DNA from: Eutreptiella sp. 'Long Island Sound 2002' | Lineage: Eukaryota > Euglenozoa > Euglenophyceae > Eutreptiales > Eutreptiaceae | Length of the DNA stretch: 64,000 nucleotides | Reading direction: 5' to 3' | Assembly: GCA_964036045.1 (NCBI GenBank) | Contig: OZ038387.1 | Location: forward strand, 18,065,420-18,129,419 | Shown: piece by piece, positions 55,085 to 64,000 of the stretch | Position numbering within the stretch: the first letter of the stretch is position 1 | Layout of the letters: each line of letters opens with the position of its first letter | Position numbers and translations under genes: made by a program | The notes under the pieces: generated by a model | Database searches by the model: none | What the model was told of the DNA's origin: nothing | The model's input: the letters and a program-made list of their open reading frames with translations, nothing else

Positions 55085-55555
55085 GTGGCCAATTGTTGTG
55101 TTTGGGTGGAATTAACAGTGTTGGGGTCTAAGAAGGGGCAGCAGGGCACCTTGCGCATTCGAAAATATCGGTGTGATTATGTTTTTCCTCCTTTGCTTTC
55201 CACTGTACACATGGCAATGAATGCTGACTTTTTGGCGTTGGGCAGTAATGTCTTTTACCAAAGAGGCACCACAGGGGAGCGTGTGCCTGCCACTGTTGTG
55301 GGCCTGTTATCCTTCTCGGAGTGTGTCGCCATCAGCTATGAGCTCTCAGGCCATACGCAGCTTTACCATGATTGCCCCATGAAGCGTCCCCATTCCCATT
55401 GTCCACGCGGAGTCTCTTGCTTCCCAACGCTGTGCGCCCCCACCGCCTGCCACCCCCCTGTCTGCCCCCCTCCACTGCTTTTGGGCAACATTCCATGGTG
55501 CCATCGTTCTACGCCAACCGGGCCTCAGCACACTGCGCACCTGCACTGCTTGTGA
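55085..55555 (+). CDS. ORF with an SH3/Tudor-like domain
   Basis: 156 codons to TGA. Residues about 47-101 read LALGSNVFYQRGTTGERVPA, TVVGLLSFSECVAISYELSG and HTQLYHDCPMKR, the pattern of a small five-stranded barrel that binds peptides or methyl-lysine. The C-terminal third is Cys/Pro/His-rich and may be out of frame or intronic. ATG 55211 just before the domain is an alternative start. Function unknown; the two relatives in this window suggest the domain travels with a mobile or amplified gene family. Confidence 0.4.
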   Translation: MANCCVWVELTVLGSKKGQQGTLRIRKYRCDYVFPPLLSTVHMAMNADFLALGSNVFYQRGTTGERVPATVVGLLSFSECVAISYELSGHTQLYHDCPMKRPHSHCPRGVSCFPTLCAPTACHPPVCPPPLLLGNIPWCHRSTPTGPQHTAHLHCL

Positions 55556-55659
55556 GGCATCCTCTCTTATTTCTCGGAACTGGTTCATGCAACAACTCTA
55601 GTAGATGCACCACACGCGCACTGCGTCCAGTACTCCATCTAAGAACAGGGGGCAGCAGA

Positions 55660-56521
55660 CTGAGATGAAGCAATGACAAAAGGCTGCTGCCATAGCACCT
55701 GTGTCCTAACACCAAAACCCTCTTGTCCATCACCCATTCGATGCACTGTACAAAAAAGTCACACAACACGGATGCAAAAGCCTGAGAGAAAGAAGACCCT
55801 GTCAATTGACACTAACTGCCTGAAATCGCATGATTCTTTGGGGGGAGGGGTTCAAAGAGGTCAGGTGTGCTGCCAAGGATTTGGCTCGATCATGCCTGCC
55901 TTTCACAACCATGATCACCGACTGTTCGCGTTGAGTGACTGAACCAGCAGCTTGTGGACCTTTTTCTGGTGGCAGGGGTTTCAGGCAAAGTTTGCCTTGC
56001 TGCCTGTGGCGCTTGAGTGTAACCTCGGCCAAAAGAGCACCCCCCATGTCACCTCCCACCCAGCATGTAATGGTCCCCTGCTATGCCCCAGGGTTGGGCT
56101 GCCAAATGAGAGTCCCCCCCCAGGGGGGGGGGGGGAGGCACCACCAGCATACATGAACACTGTATTGCCTTCATGTAACCCCCCCCCAACCCAATTTTTT
56201 TGGGAGGGGGCATCCACTGATTCAGGCTCAACGTTTTGGGCTGGGGTGAATGGGCATAAACCAGGGAAAAGGGGTGGGTGGGTTTGCTGTCCCCACACTG
56301 TGCGAGGGCCCCAAAACACCTTCCTTTTGGTTGTTGTGCACTCAGAACGAAACATGGTTGTGCTGTCCAATTACATTTCGGAGAAATTGATTCATAGGGG
56401 GAGTATCCACACCGCGCGCGCACCGCGTCAGGTATTTGAACAACTTCCCCAGGAGATGGTCCACCGGGAGAGGAGTTGTAGATGGTAGCTGGTGGGCTGT
56501 GAGGCGTTACCATTCCCCTGA
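55660..56521. other. No recognisable gene
   Basis: A weak relative of the 10.07 kb repeat near 55850 and a G run at 56117-56130. Confidence 0.3.
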
Positions 56522-56613
56522 TTGGCCAGGGCGGTCTTTAACGCGGGAAAAAAAAGTGTTCCGTTACCCAGTTTTCCCAAAAACGCCTGCAGGCATTCCA
56601 TGTGTTCAACCAT
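56522..56613 (+). repeat. Dispersed repeat shared with 28613-28690
   Basis: CAGGGCGGTCTTTAA, A run, GTGTTCCGTTACC, CCAGTTTTCCC, CATTCCATGTGTTCAACCAT in the same order as at 28.6 kb. Confidence 0.75.
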
Positions 56614-57090
56614 TGGTTCCTAGCCCTTCACGTCTTCACCTAAGGTTTCTTAACTGTTCAACCATGAGTTCCTAGCGCCACATGTATGCAAGCACTCATC
56701 CATATGTTCCTACCCCCACATGTGTTCGGTGATATATCCGCTCCCTACCTAACACCCTGCACAATTGAAGAAGAACAAGAGCAATGTTTTCTTCATCATC
56801 ATGCATCCTACCCCTCTCCATTGCCTGCAATATTGCCTCATCCACGTCATACATGAACACCAACTACGAGGCAGGGTTAGAGGACGTAGAGACGTCGGCA
56901 GGAGGGTTAGGGAGGTTAGAAGAGGAGCTACTGGCGACTTCACCTGGCTGGCGACCTCACCCGGCCGGTCCAAATCCTCATCGTCCGTATCCTCATTCTC
57001 ATCGTGCAACCCAACCCCATACACATCCCCAATATCGGCGTCTGCCCTCTTGGGGGAGTCCTGAATGTCCAATGGAACCTTAGCCTTTAC

Positions 57091-57541
57091 CCCCCCCCCC
57101 TTGTATAAGCTACGCCAATGTACACATTTATTACGGTCCCTACGCCTACTGTGGCTTGGACAAGGGCGTGGCTTGTGCGCATGACATACAACTGCCGAAA
57201 CACACGTGCGCAGGCCACATGTGCTGACATTAGCAATTCAGGACCTATGGGATGCATCAGACACAAAAAAAAATTCTTGGTGCACTAGCAGGGGTCCACA
57301 TGTGCTGAGATTGGAAACTGTGACGACAAACCCATGTCTTATGTGGCCACACTACATTTCGTACGTAATTAAATTGTGTACAAAATTATTACAGTCCCTA
57401 CGCCTACTGTAGCTTGGACAAGGGCGTAGCTTATACAAGGGGGGCCATGAGGCAACGGAAACTGGGCTCGCATACGCCCCCGTGTCACAGGCGCATGGTC
57501 ATAACCACAGTGTTCAGTGTTATACAAGGGGGGGGGGGGGG
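57091..57541. mobile_element. MITE of the CCCCTTGTATAAGC family, with nested family C element
   Basis: Starts in a C run with TTGTATAAGCTACGCC and ends with GGCGTAGCTTATACAAGG at 57424-57440. A family C tRNA-derived element (57443-57520) is inserted in the right end, duplicating TATACAAGGGG. The whole insert is flanked by TAC (57088-57090 and 57542-57544). Deleting it with one TAC joins two coding halves in frame. Confidence 0.85.
57443..57520 (-). mobile_element. tRNA-derived short element, family C, copy 3
   Basis: 78 bp, differing at only about two positions from 39808-39885, flanked by TATACAAGGGG duplications (57432 and 57521). Confidence 0.8.
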
Positions 57542-57777
57542 TACATCCTCTTCCAAAGCAACTTGCAAATCCTTGAACGCAGCAAACCCAAGCAAACCAC
57601 CATCTTCAACCTCAACCACATGCCCTTGCTTCCGCTTCCGGGGGTGGAAGGGGGTCTTGCAAAGCTCATCGAACGCCTCAAACGGCCCCCAGTCCTCTGG
57701 TGCTTCCCCGTCGCCCACAACATCTCACACATGCGCTCCGTGCTCTGGCCAAAGTCCGTAGCCATCACGTAGCTAAA

Positions 57778-58164
57778 CACTCTCTCACACGAACATGAGC
57801 TTGCCTCAACCCAATCCTCCACCATAGCACCTCCAACTCACTGAGATCCATTGAAGCATGTTTGCACACCTTCAATTAGAGTGCGAAGAAACTTTTTTTT
57901 TTGACTGACTCCACAAGTTCAAAGAGTACTCAAGACTGTGCTTGGGAAAGTGGGCGTCTCCAGCATATGATACAGTGGATCCCCGCAACGCGGGGCACAC
58001 TGAGTAAGAAAATTTTACAGCATTTCTGAGTGGAAAGACTATTCTCACACTCTCTCACACGAACATGAGCTTGCCTCAACCCCATCCTCCATCATAGCAC
58101 CACCAACTCACTGAGATCCATTGAAGCATGTTTGCACGTCTTCAATTAGAGTGCGAAGAAACTT
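57778..58164. repeat. 117-bp direct duplication around a family B insert
   Basis: 57778-57894 and 58048-58164 are about 94 percent identical, at an offset of 270. Between them lies 153 bp with a family B copy. The duplicated part contains exon 3' end, donor and intron start of the surrounding gene. Confidence 0.9.
57903..58047 (-). mobile_element. SINE-like family B copy with transduced flank
   Basis: The body 57903-57998 is nearly identical to 34303-34398. It is followed by about 40 bases (CACTGAGTAAGAAAATTTT, ACAGCATTTCTGAGTGGAAA) that are the unique right flank of the 34.3 kb copy. Confidence 0.8.
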
Positions 58165-58281
58165 CATCCGGCTGCCCTTGATGAGGCTGCTCCCTACCTC
58201 AACACCCAACGATTCCTCCCACTGGTGCAAAAGTACCCTTTTTCGGGTAACTTACTAAAGGGTGGCTTGGGGTCACCACGA

Positions 58282-58420
58282 ACACCCCCATTTTTGTAAC
58301 AAATTTTTTTTTGACCGACTCCAAAAATTCAAACAGTAGGAAAGTGGGCGACTCTAGCATATGATACAGTGGATCCCCGAAACGCGGGGCACATGGCACC
58401 CCCTTTTTTTGTAACAAAAT
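58282..58420 (-). mobile_element. SINE-like family B copy with about 24-bp target duplication
   Basis: A shortened body (58309-58394) flanked by CACCCCCATTTTTGTAACAAA-type direct repeats. It lacks the AGTACTCAAGACTGTGCTTGG segment of the other copies. Confidence 0.8.
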
Positions 58421-58692
58421 CTCGGGAATGTGCACGGACCAAAAATTGGATTTTGTGCTTCACAGCATCCCTTCTAAAACCGCATCCCCCCGTGTACTCG
58501 TTTCAGACAGACAAGCAGATAGGAAGATTGCCAATAGTAGAAGTGACCAGCACAACAAGTGCACACTGTCACAAATGAGCGTGGCAGGTGTGGATCATGG
58601 TGGACAGTGTGTGTGCAGGGATGCTGCAAACCGGGTGACACGTATCGTATGGACACACACACGCTCTTTTACGGCCAGCAGTAACCAATGCA
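58421..58692. other. No recognisable gene
   Basis: Nothing coding or repetitive recognised. Confidence 0.3.
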
Positions 58693-58940
58693 TTCTCGGG
58701 GGTCCTCAGAAGAGGGGACGAAATCAGAATTGGATGCCTCAACCCTGCCTTCTCGGGGGCCCAAAAGAGGGCGGAATTGCTACGTAACCCCTGCATTCTC
58801 ACGGGTCCCCAACGCCAAGCGTGGGGACAAAATCAGAATTAGCTGCCTCACCCCTGCCTTCGCGGGGGCCCAAAAGAGGGCGGAATTGCTACGTAACCCC
58901 TGCAATCTTGGGGGTCCCCAACGCCAAGCGCGGGACAAAA
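58693..58940 (+). repeat. Tandem duplication of a 109-bp unit (CTACGTAACCCCTGCA family)
   Basis: CGGAATTGCTACGTAACCCC occurs at 58772 and 58881; the intervening GGGGTCCCCAACGCCAAGCG is also repeated. Related to the motifs at 2.6, 5.4-7.2, 8.15 and 59.9 kb. Confidence 0.85.
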
Positions 58941-59035
58941 TCGATAGTATGCACGAAGTCGCCCCCCCCTACCCACCCCCCCCCTACCTTCGGCTCGCTT
59001 CGCTCGACGCGGGGGCCAGCCCCCGCACCCCCCTT

Positions 59036-59830
59036 AAATAACATGACTCCTGCGGTGGCCACAGACCGCCTTTTGTGTGTTCCGCCTTGTGTGTGCACCG
59101 CCTTCTGTGTGTACCGCCTTGCCTGTGGCCCCTTCAATAACAAGACTCCTGCGGTGGCCACAGACCGCCTTTTGTGTGTTCCGCCTTGTGTGTGCACAGC
59201 GTTCTATGTGTACCGCCTTGCTTGTGGCCCCTGAAATAACAAGACTCCTGCGGTGGCCACAGACCGCCTTTTGTGTGTTCCGCCTTGTGTGTGTACCGCC
59301 TTGTGTGTGCACCGCCTTGCCTGAATGGCCCCTTAAATAACATGACTCCTACGGTGGCCACAGACCGCCTTTTGTGTGTTGTGCCTTGTGTGTGCACCGC
59401 CTTCTGTGTGTACCGCCTTGCCTGTGGCCCCTTCAATAACATGACCCCTGCGGTGGCCACAGACCGCCTTTTGTGTGTTCCGCCTTGTGTGTGCACCGCG
59501 TTCTGTGTGTACCGCCTTGCCTGTGGCCCCTGAAATAACAAGACTCCTGCGGTGGCCACAGACCGCCTTTTGTGTGTTCCGCCTTGTGTGTGTACCGCCT
59601 TCTGTGTGCACCGCCTTGCCTGGGTGGCCCCTTAAATAACATGACTCCTACGGTGGCCACAGACCGCCTTTTGTGTGTTGTGCCTTGTGTGTGCACTGCC
59701 TTCTGTGTGTACCGCCTTGCCTGTGGCCCCTTAAATAACATGACTCCTGCGGTGGCCACAGACCGCCTTGTGTGTGCACCGCTTTGTGTATGCCCCGCCT
59801 TGTGTGTGCACCGCCTTCTGTGTGTATGAT
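59036..59830 (+). repeat. 99-101 bp minisatellite with 299-bp higher-order structure
   Basis: Eight units start at 59041, 59140, 59239, 59340, 59439, 59538, 59639 and 59738. Unit ends cycle as TTAAATAAC, TTCAATAAC, TGAAATAAC, and the spacing 99-99-101 recurs, so units amplified in threes. Inside each unit are 16-17 bp subrepeats (GTGTGTGCACCGCCTT, CTGTGTGTACCGCCTT) and the dyad GCGGT-GGCCACAG-ACCGC. Open frames on both strands are a by-product of the repeat. Confidence 0.95.
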
Positions 59831-60038
59831 CCTACCCCCCCCCCCCTACCCCCCCTACCTCCAAGGTAGGGGGGGGGCGACTTCATGCGATATATGCAAA
59901 ATCACACGTGGCTACCTCACTCCTGGCTTATTGAGGGGCCCACAAGTGGGCGGAATTGCCACGTAGCCCCTACATTCTCACGGGTCCCCAAAAAGGGGGA
60001 CAAACATGGCCCACTCGGGCCAGTGCAAAGGCCCCTAA

Positions 60039-60083
60039 GGGCGGTCCTTAACAAAAAAAAAACTGGTTCCTTAAGGACCGCCC
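60039..60083. repeat. 13-bp perfect inverted repeat around an A run
   Basis: GGGCGGTCCTTAA and TTAAGGACCGCCC with the loop ACAAAAAAAAAACTGGTTCC nearly as at 28902-28946. Both copies sit beside other short repeats. Confidence 0.85.
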
Positions 60084-63000
60084 TGTGATTGGCTCTGGAT
60101 GAAAGGGTCTACGGAACAACCCCAGTACCCGCACCACGTGCGCACCGCGGCAGGTACACCCCCACAATGTGCCGCCAGGGTATGTACAGGGGGGCAGGCA
60201 ACAACAGGCAGTGGTGGAACGCATTAACCACCCCAGCCAGTTTTTTTGTTGTGCTGACCACCCCCAGAGGCATGGGGTGGGAGGTGACATGGGCGTGGTT
60301 GGGGGGGTTAGGCCCACATGAGCTGCAGTTGCAGACTGTGCCCAAATGGCTGCTTTCTGAAATTGCATCATTCCCTTGTTGAAGAAAGAGTGTTTCCTGA
60401 TTGAGCAGTCTATCATTCCAGACCATTCTGCGATGTGTTCAAACAGCGCAATGTTAAGCTTTAGCGCAGGACAATTGGCTTGTGCCAGATGGCACACGCT
60501 CTTGCGTGCTGTGCACTTAAGGTGGCAGACATTTGGAATGACAGCAATGAGGGAAGGAAATCATATTAAGGAGCAATAGTCCATGGGGCTTCTACCCATT
60601 CCAGCCCCCAAACTCACCCAAGGGGCAAGTCGCGCGGGTTTCTGGAGAGCTGCCGCCCTGTATGACAAGAGGCTCCCCCCTCCGTCCTTTATGTTGCCTC
60701 ACGTGAGGCCCGTCCATGCTTCATGAGCCCCTCCGCGCTGTTGGGGTTTGGAATGACAATATACATGAGCCACGGTCAGCATCTACATGTGGCTGACCAC
60801 ACAGATTGAGCAGAAAGAACGACTGCGTTTGTATCCACCATTTTGACAGAAACAAAAGAGAGAAAAGCATCATTACATGAAGGGAAAACTGTTGCCTCAA
60901 AAAACAAGTGCACCGGGCTATGGTAAGAGGCAAGAAAGAGGCAACCACATGTGCACTTGAGACAGGCATTCGAAGAGCAGCAGCAAAAAAATTTTATCAT
61001 TTTAATTTTGCTGCAGCAGGTACAAACTTGGAAGAAGGAATATGTAATAATGCTTGGAAAACTGTGTTGTTTATGTGCTGCACTAGCCTTCCCCCTTGCT
61101 TGTGCGCCGCACTACCTGCCCCCCCTTTGGACAGAAGCCGGCTGTGCACAACGGCCCCTTCACAACCCTGAGGAAACATACCCAAAGTGATGATTCCCTC
61201 ACCACGCCGAAACATGGTCAACCTAGACAGCGTACTTTGTGGTATATATAAGCTGAAGGGAGTGGCGCTGACGCCCAGTATGAGTCTTAAAGCCTAGTTC
61301 AATGTGAACTACAGGATCTTGGTTACAGAAATAGAGGGGTCGTGGGGTCCTTGTTCACCCCTGGGCACCTTTTGCCGGGACCAGAGGAAACACATTTCTC
61401 CATGTATTATGGAAAACACTTGGATTTACGCAAAAAATTGCTTTCAACGTTTGTCTCATTGATATGTACCCTGCGGGTACTTCCAACGCTCAGAGAGCAC
61501 ACCAAAGATCTAATTTTTTTTGCGAAAAATTGGATGTCACATGGGATATGTACAGCAAAACTTAGAGCATTGAATTTATGAGCAGCAAGCAAGGTATGTA
61601 AAAGCAGTCTTCCCGAGTTGGCTGCGTACGATGTTTGTGGACCCATTGATAATGCATGAGACATCCCCCCTGCCTGTGCTTGCTCTTTCCCCTCCATCCA
61701 CATTCTTCCTGCCGTGACAATACTCAGCAACTGTTTTTTAGCAGGTCAACAATGACGGATACTCCATACTACTGGATCTGTATGGCTTGGTTTCCAAGGG
61801 TGGTATCTCCCACTTTGGTCTGTGCAGTGACTCAATAGAGTAATACATGGAGAAATGCATTGCCATGATTGCGCAAAAAGGCATCTACAACGCCAAGCAC
61901 CAATACTAGACCCCAGTAAGGGGTGCTCAGGGGTGATACTGTCCAAAGAAAGGGGGTAGTGCTTTGCAGATGTGGAATTGTGCTCTTCATCACGCAAAAA
62001 GGCCACCTGCTGGCTCAGAAGTGTCGTTTGGTTGGATTGTTGTCTTGCGTGCTCAGGCCACGAAACAGCAGCAGCCCATGTCGAATGAATGCCACGGGCC
62101 AGATCACAATCTGGTTGGGAAATGTTGTACACTCCAGCCCTCGTCAGGTTCGATTACGACCACTTTTTTCAAAGCCATCGATCAACTGCACAGGCCATGG
62201 CCACTCACAACACTCAACAACATCCCTAGGGGAGGAAGAGTAAAATCTGATGCTAGGGCTACATGGATGCGTTGAATTGTGAGGACCGATGTCACGTGTC
62301 CCGGGGGGGGTTCTGAATTCATCATAACATTGAGTGCCTCCACAGACCACCTTTGCATTGTTGATAGCAGACTTCAAAGAAAAATGCAGCAAAAGGCGAA
62401 CTGGTGCCAAGCAGTTTTGTTTTTCAATAGAATTTAGAGATACAGAGTGTCAAAATATGAGCACATGGGGCAGTAGCCCAGCTGAAAGACTGCAACGTTT
62501 GGATCAACGTGTCTGTTTCCCAGTTCCAAAACTCTCGGAAATTGTAGAATTCACGGCTTCCTTCCTTTTGAGCAGGAGAGAGGGAAAGAAGAAGGAGATG
62601 AAATCCTTTGTTGTGGAAGAGTGAATGGTGTCTTTCAGAGGTGTATCATGTTTTTGTTGGTTGTATGTTGTTGTATTTTGTTGTTGTAACTGTATCATTC
62701 AATGATTTAGTTGCAGCTTGGCTCCCGCTCAAGCAGCTCATGCATTGTTCGCACACAGGTGATGAATAGGGGACGCCTAAACCAGGATGCCTCTGGTTTA
62801 GGCCAAGGCTGAAACAATCGATTGGAATGGTCACCGTAAACACTGTAACGAAAACAGTGTGAAGGGCAGATGGACGTGAATTAGCAATGGGGCAACAATG
62901 GCTGTCTACCTGTTAATGGCTGCCTGGTACATTGTTGCAAGAATCCACAGCAGCTGCAGGGTCCAATGGTACACAAACTCACTGTCATTCCCAATTTCAA

Positions 63001-63181
63001 TTACCTTCCCCAAAGTGTAACATCGCATGAAAAATACGACACAACACACCACACCACACCGCACCACGCTCAACACAACACAGCACAACACAACATCCAC
63101 CAGATTTCAACCAGCAAGTACCCCCCCCCCCCCTTGTCGTTCCCCACCCCAGGGAAGACGGTCCCCCACCACCCCCTGGGG
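60084..63181. other. No recognisable gene
   Basis: A TATA-like GTATATATAAGC at 61241-61252 has no convincing reading frame behind it. ACACCACACC-type AC-rich repeats lie at 63040-63090 and a C run at 63121-63134. No exon supported. Confidence 0.3.
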
Positions 63182-63210
63182 GACGGTCACCAAGTGACGG
63201 TCCCCCGGCC
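63182..63210. repeat. ACGGTCACCAAGTGACGGTC motif, second copy
   Basis: Identical over 20 bases to the motif at 10462-10482; flanked by C and G runs here as there. GTCAC-CAA-GTGAC is a small hairpin. Confidence 0.8.
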
Positions 63211-63254
63211 CCCCCCTGGGGGACCGCACCACCACCGTACACGCGGGGCGCAGA

Positions 63255-63455
63255 GGGAGCACGTGGCAGTGAGAGGCGCCGAACAGACGCACGGTCGTGC
63301 AAGACGGTCTTGCCATCACGGTCATAAGTGATGCGGCGATATGCATCACCCTGCTCCGAATGTCCAACGACCTGCGCCAAAACAGGTTCCCCCGTGGAGC
63401 GGATGAACATCACACTTGTCCCAGGGGGAAACATGGGTGTGCTATCAAGTTCCAT
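63255..63455 (-). CDS. SH3/Tudor-like domain exon
   Basis: From ATG 63453-63455: MELDSTPMFPPGTSVMFIRS, TGEPVLAQVVGHSEQGDAYR, RITYDRDGKTVLHDRASVRR. The frame is also open upstream to 63791. The domain matches those at 55.2 kb (plus strand) and 54.7 kb (minus strand) at the conserved Gly, Val, Ala and Tyr positions. Downstream the frame enters the G/C-run motif at 63.2 kb, so the gene probably splices or ends near there. Role unknown. Confidence 0.45.
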
Positions 63456-64000
63456 TTCAGCGAAAGTGAGCAAAATGTCCTGCCATGAGCGCAAGGGATA
63501 CAAGTGGCAGTGCCCCGCAACACAGTCACCCACGCAACAACACAATGAGCCGCAACCAAGAATTTGGGTTGACCAAGTGACCCCCCCCCCCCCCGGGGAA
63601 CGACAAGGGGTGGGGAACGACAAAGGGGGGGGGGGTACCATGGACAGTCTCACCAGCAAGTTCCAATGGCAAATTGCTCTATTGGGAGGACCATAATCTG
63701 GTCCACAATTGAGTGCATGGGGCTGGGGCCTCTTCCCAAAAAGGAGAGGAGGGAGAAGGGGGACTGCATTTGCATCACCATGACGCAGCATCCTGGTCTA
63801 AGCCAAAGATTGTGGAATGGGTGGGCCGACATGCATACCAGCCCTGTCCTAATTCCAAAAGGAGATTTGTAACCCTCAAGGAACCATTACGATGCGGTAA
63901 GTGCTGTGTTACTGGATTAGGAGTTATGCTTCCCTGCTTTGTAGCAGTGGTGGGTGCAGTGCCAAGGGGCTAAAAACGTCTGTAAGCACGATGGACTTCC
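63456..64000. other. No recognisable gene besides the upstream open frame
   Basis: C run at 63582-63594 and G run at 63626-63636. GGGGAACGACAAGG and GTTCCCCACCCC-type words near both runs repeat each other. Confidence 0.3.

Larger units (their letters stand above)
56696..58221 (-). pseudogene. Spliced gene of unknown function interrupted by a MITE and a partial duplication
   Basis: Minus strand. Possible first visible exon 58221-58112 (acceptor TTTGCACCAG; WEESLGVEVGSSLIKGSRMK; donor CA|GTGAGT). Middle exon about 57825-57545 with VFSYVMATDFGQSTERMCEM, then after a one-base frame change EAPEDWGPFEAFDELCKTPF and GLLGFAAFKDLQVALEEDV. After the MITE the frame resumes with KAKVPLDIQDSPKRADADIG and an acidic stretch to GGTGAG|GTCGCC at 56956. 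A 92-bp GT-AG intron leads to the last exon 56863-56696 (LVFMYDVDEAILQAMERGRM, LLQLCRVLGRERIYH, TGA). No domain recognised. The insertion probably inactivates it. Confidence 0.55.

Noticed and set aside
59036-59830. Many overlapping ORFs of 80-140 codons on both strands
   Set aside because: They are produced by the 99-bp tandem repeat, whose period keeps frames open; no independent coding signal.
61241-61252. TATA box of a plus-strand gene
   Set aside because: No coding frame or splice pattern follows within 1 kb.

Overview
This is a piece of a large, repeat-rich eukaryotic nuclear genome, probably from an alga or another protist; the sequence alone does not fix the taxon. The evidence is spliceosomal GT-AG introns of 0.1 to 4 kb, a LINE, several SINE-like families with target-site duplications, MITE-like and foldback elements, many G or C runs of 10 to 20 bases, and no bacterial gene organisation.

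Layout. At 0.3-0.65 kb there is one exon of a metallophosphoesterase gene that runs off the left edge. At 4.4-8.1 kb lies a transposon-like element with arms of about 1.3 kb in inverted orientation around a unique core. The main gene fills 14.5-33.3 kb on the minus strand: eight exons can be joined by GT-AG introns into one open frame of 1470 codons. The product is charged, proline-rich and coiled-coil, and ends in four unusual C2H2 fingers, one of them split by an intron. Its introns hold SINE-like copies, tandem repeats and a decayed same-strand gene. From 35 to 39.7 kb there is a 2 kb foldback palindrome, a family of short perfect dyads and a broken DDE-type transposase. A nearly intact LINE occupies 42.7-48.0 kb on the minus strand: APE endonuclease, reverse transcriptase and RNase H lie in one frame broken by a single TAG. 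At 49.8-51.6 kb a MITE is split by a 1.36 kb insert that carries a free-standing RNase H reading frame and is bounded by a 17-bp duplication. At 56.7-58.2 kb a small spliced gene is interrupted by a second copy of the same MITE; removing the insert restores the frame. The right end holds a higher-order minisatellite at 59 kb and repeats of an SH3/Tudor-like domain at 54.7, 55.2 and 63.4 kb.

Only the zinc-finger gene and the metallophosphoesterase exon look like ordinary host genes. The rest is mobile DNA, its debris, and simple or palindromic repeats. The nested insertions allow a relative chronology. All exon boundaries come from reading frame and splice signals only; no transcript was available.
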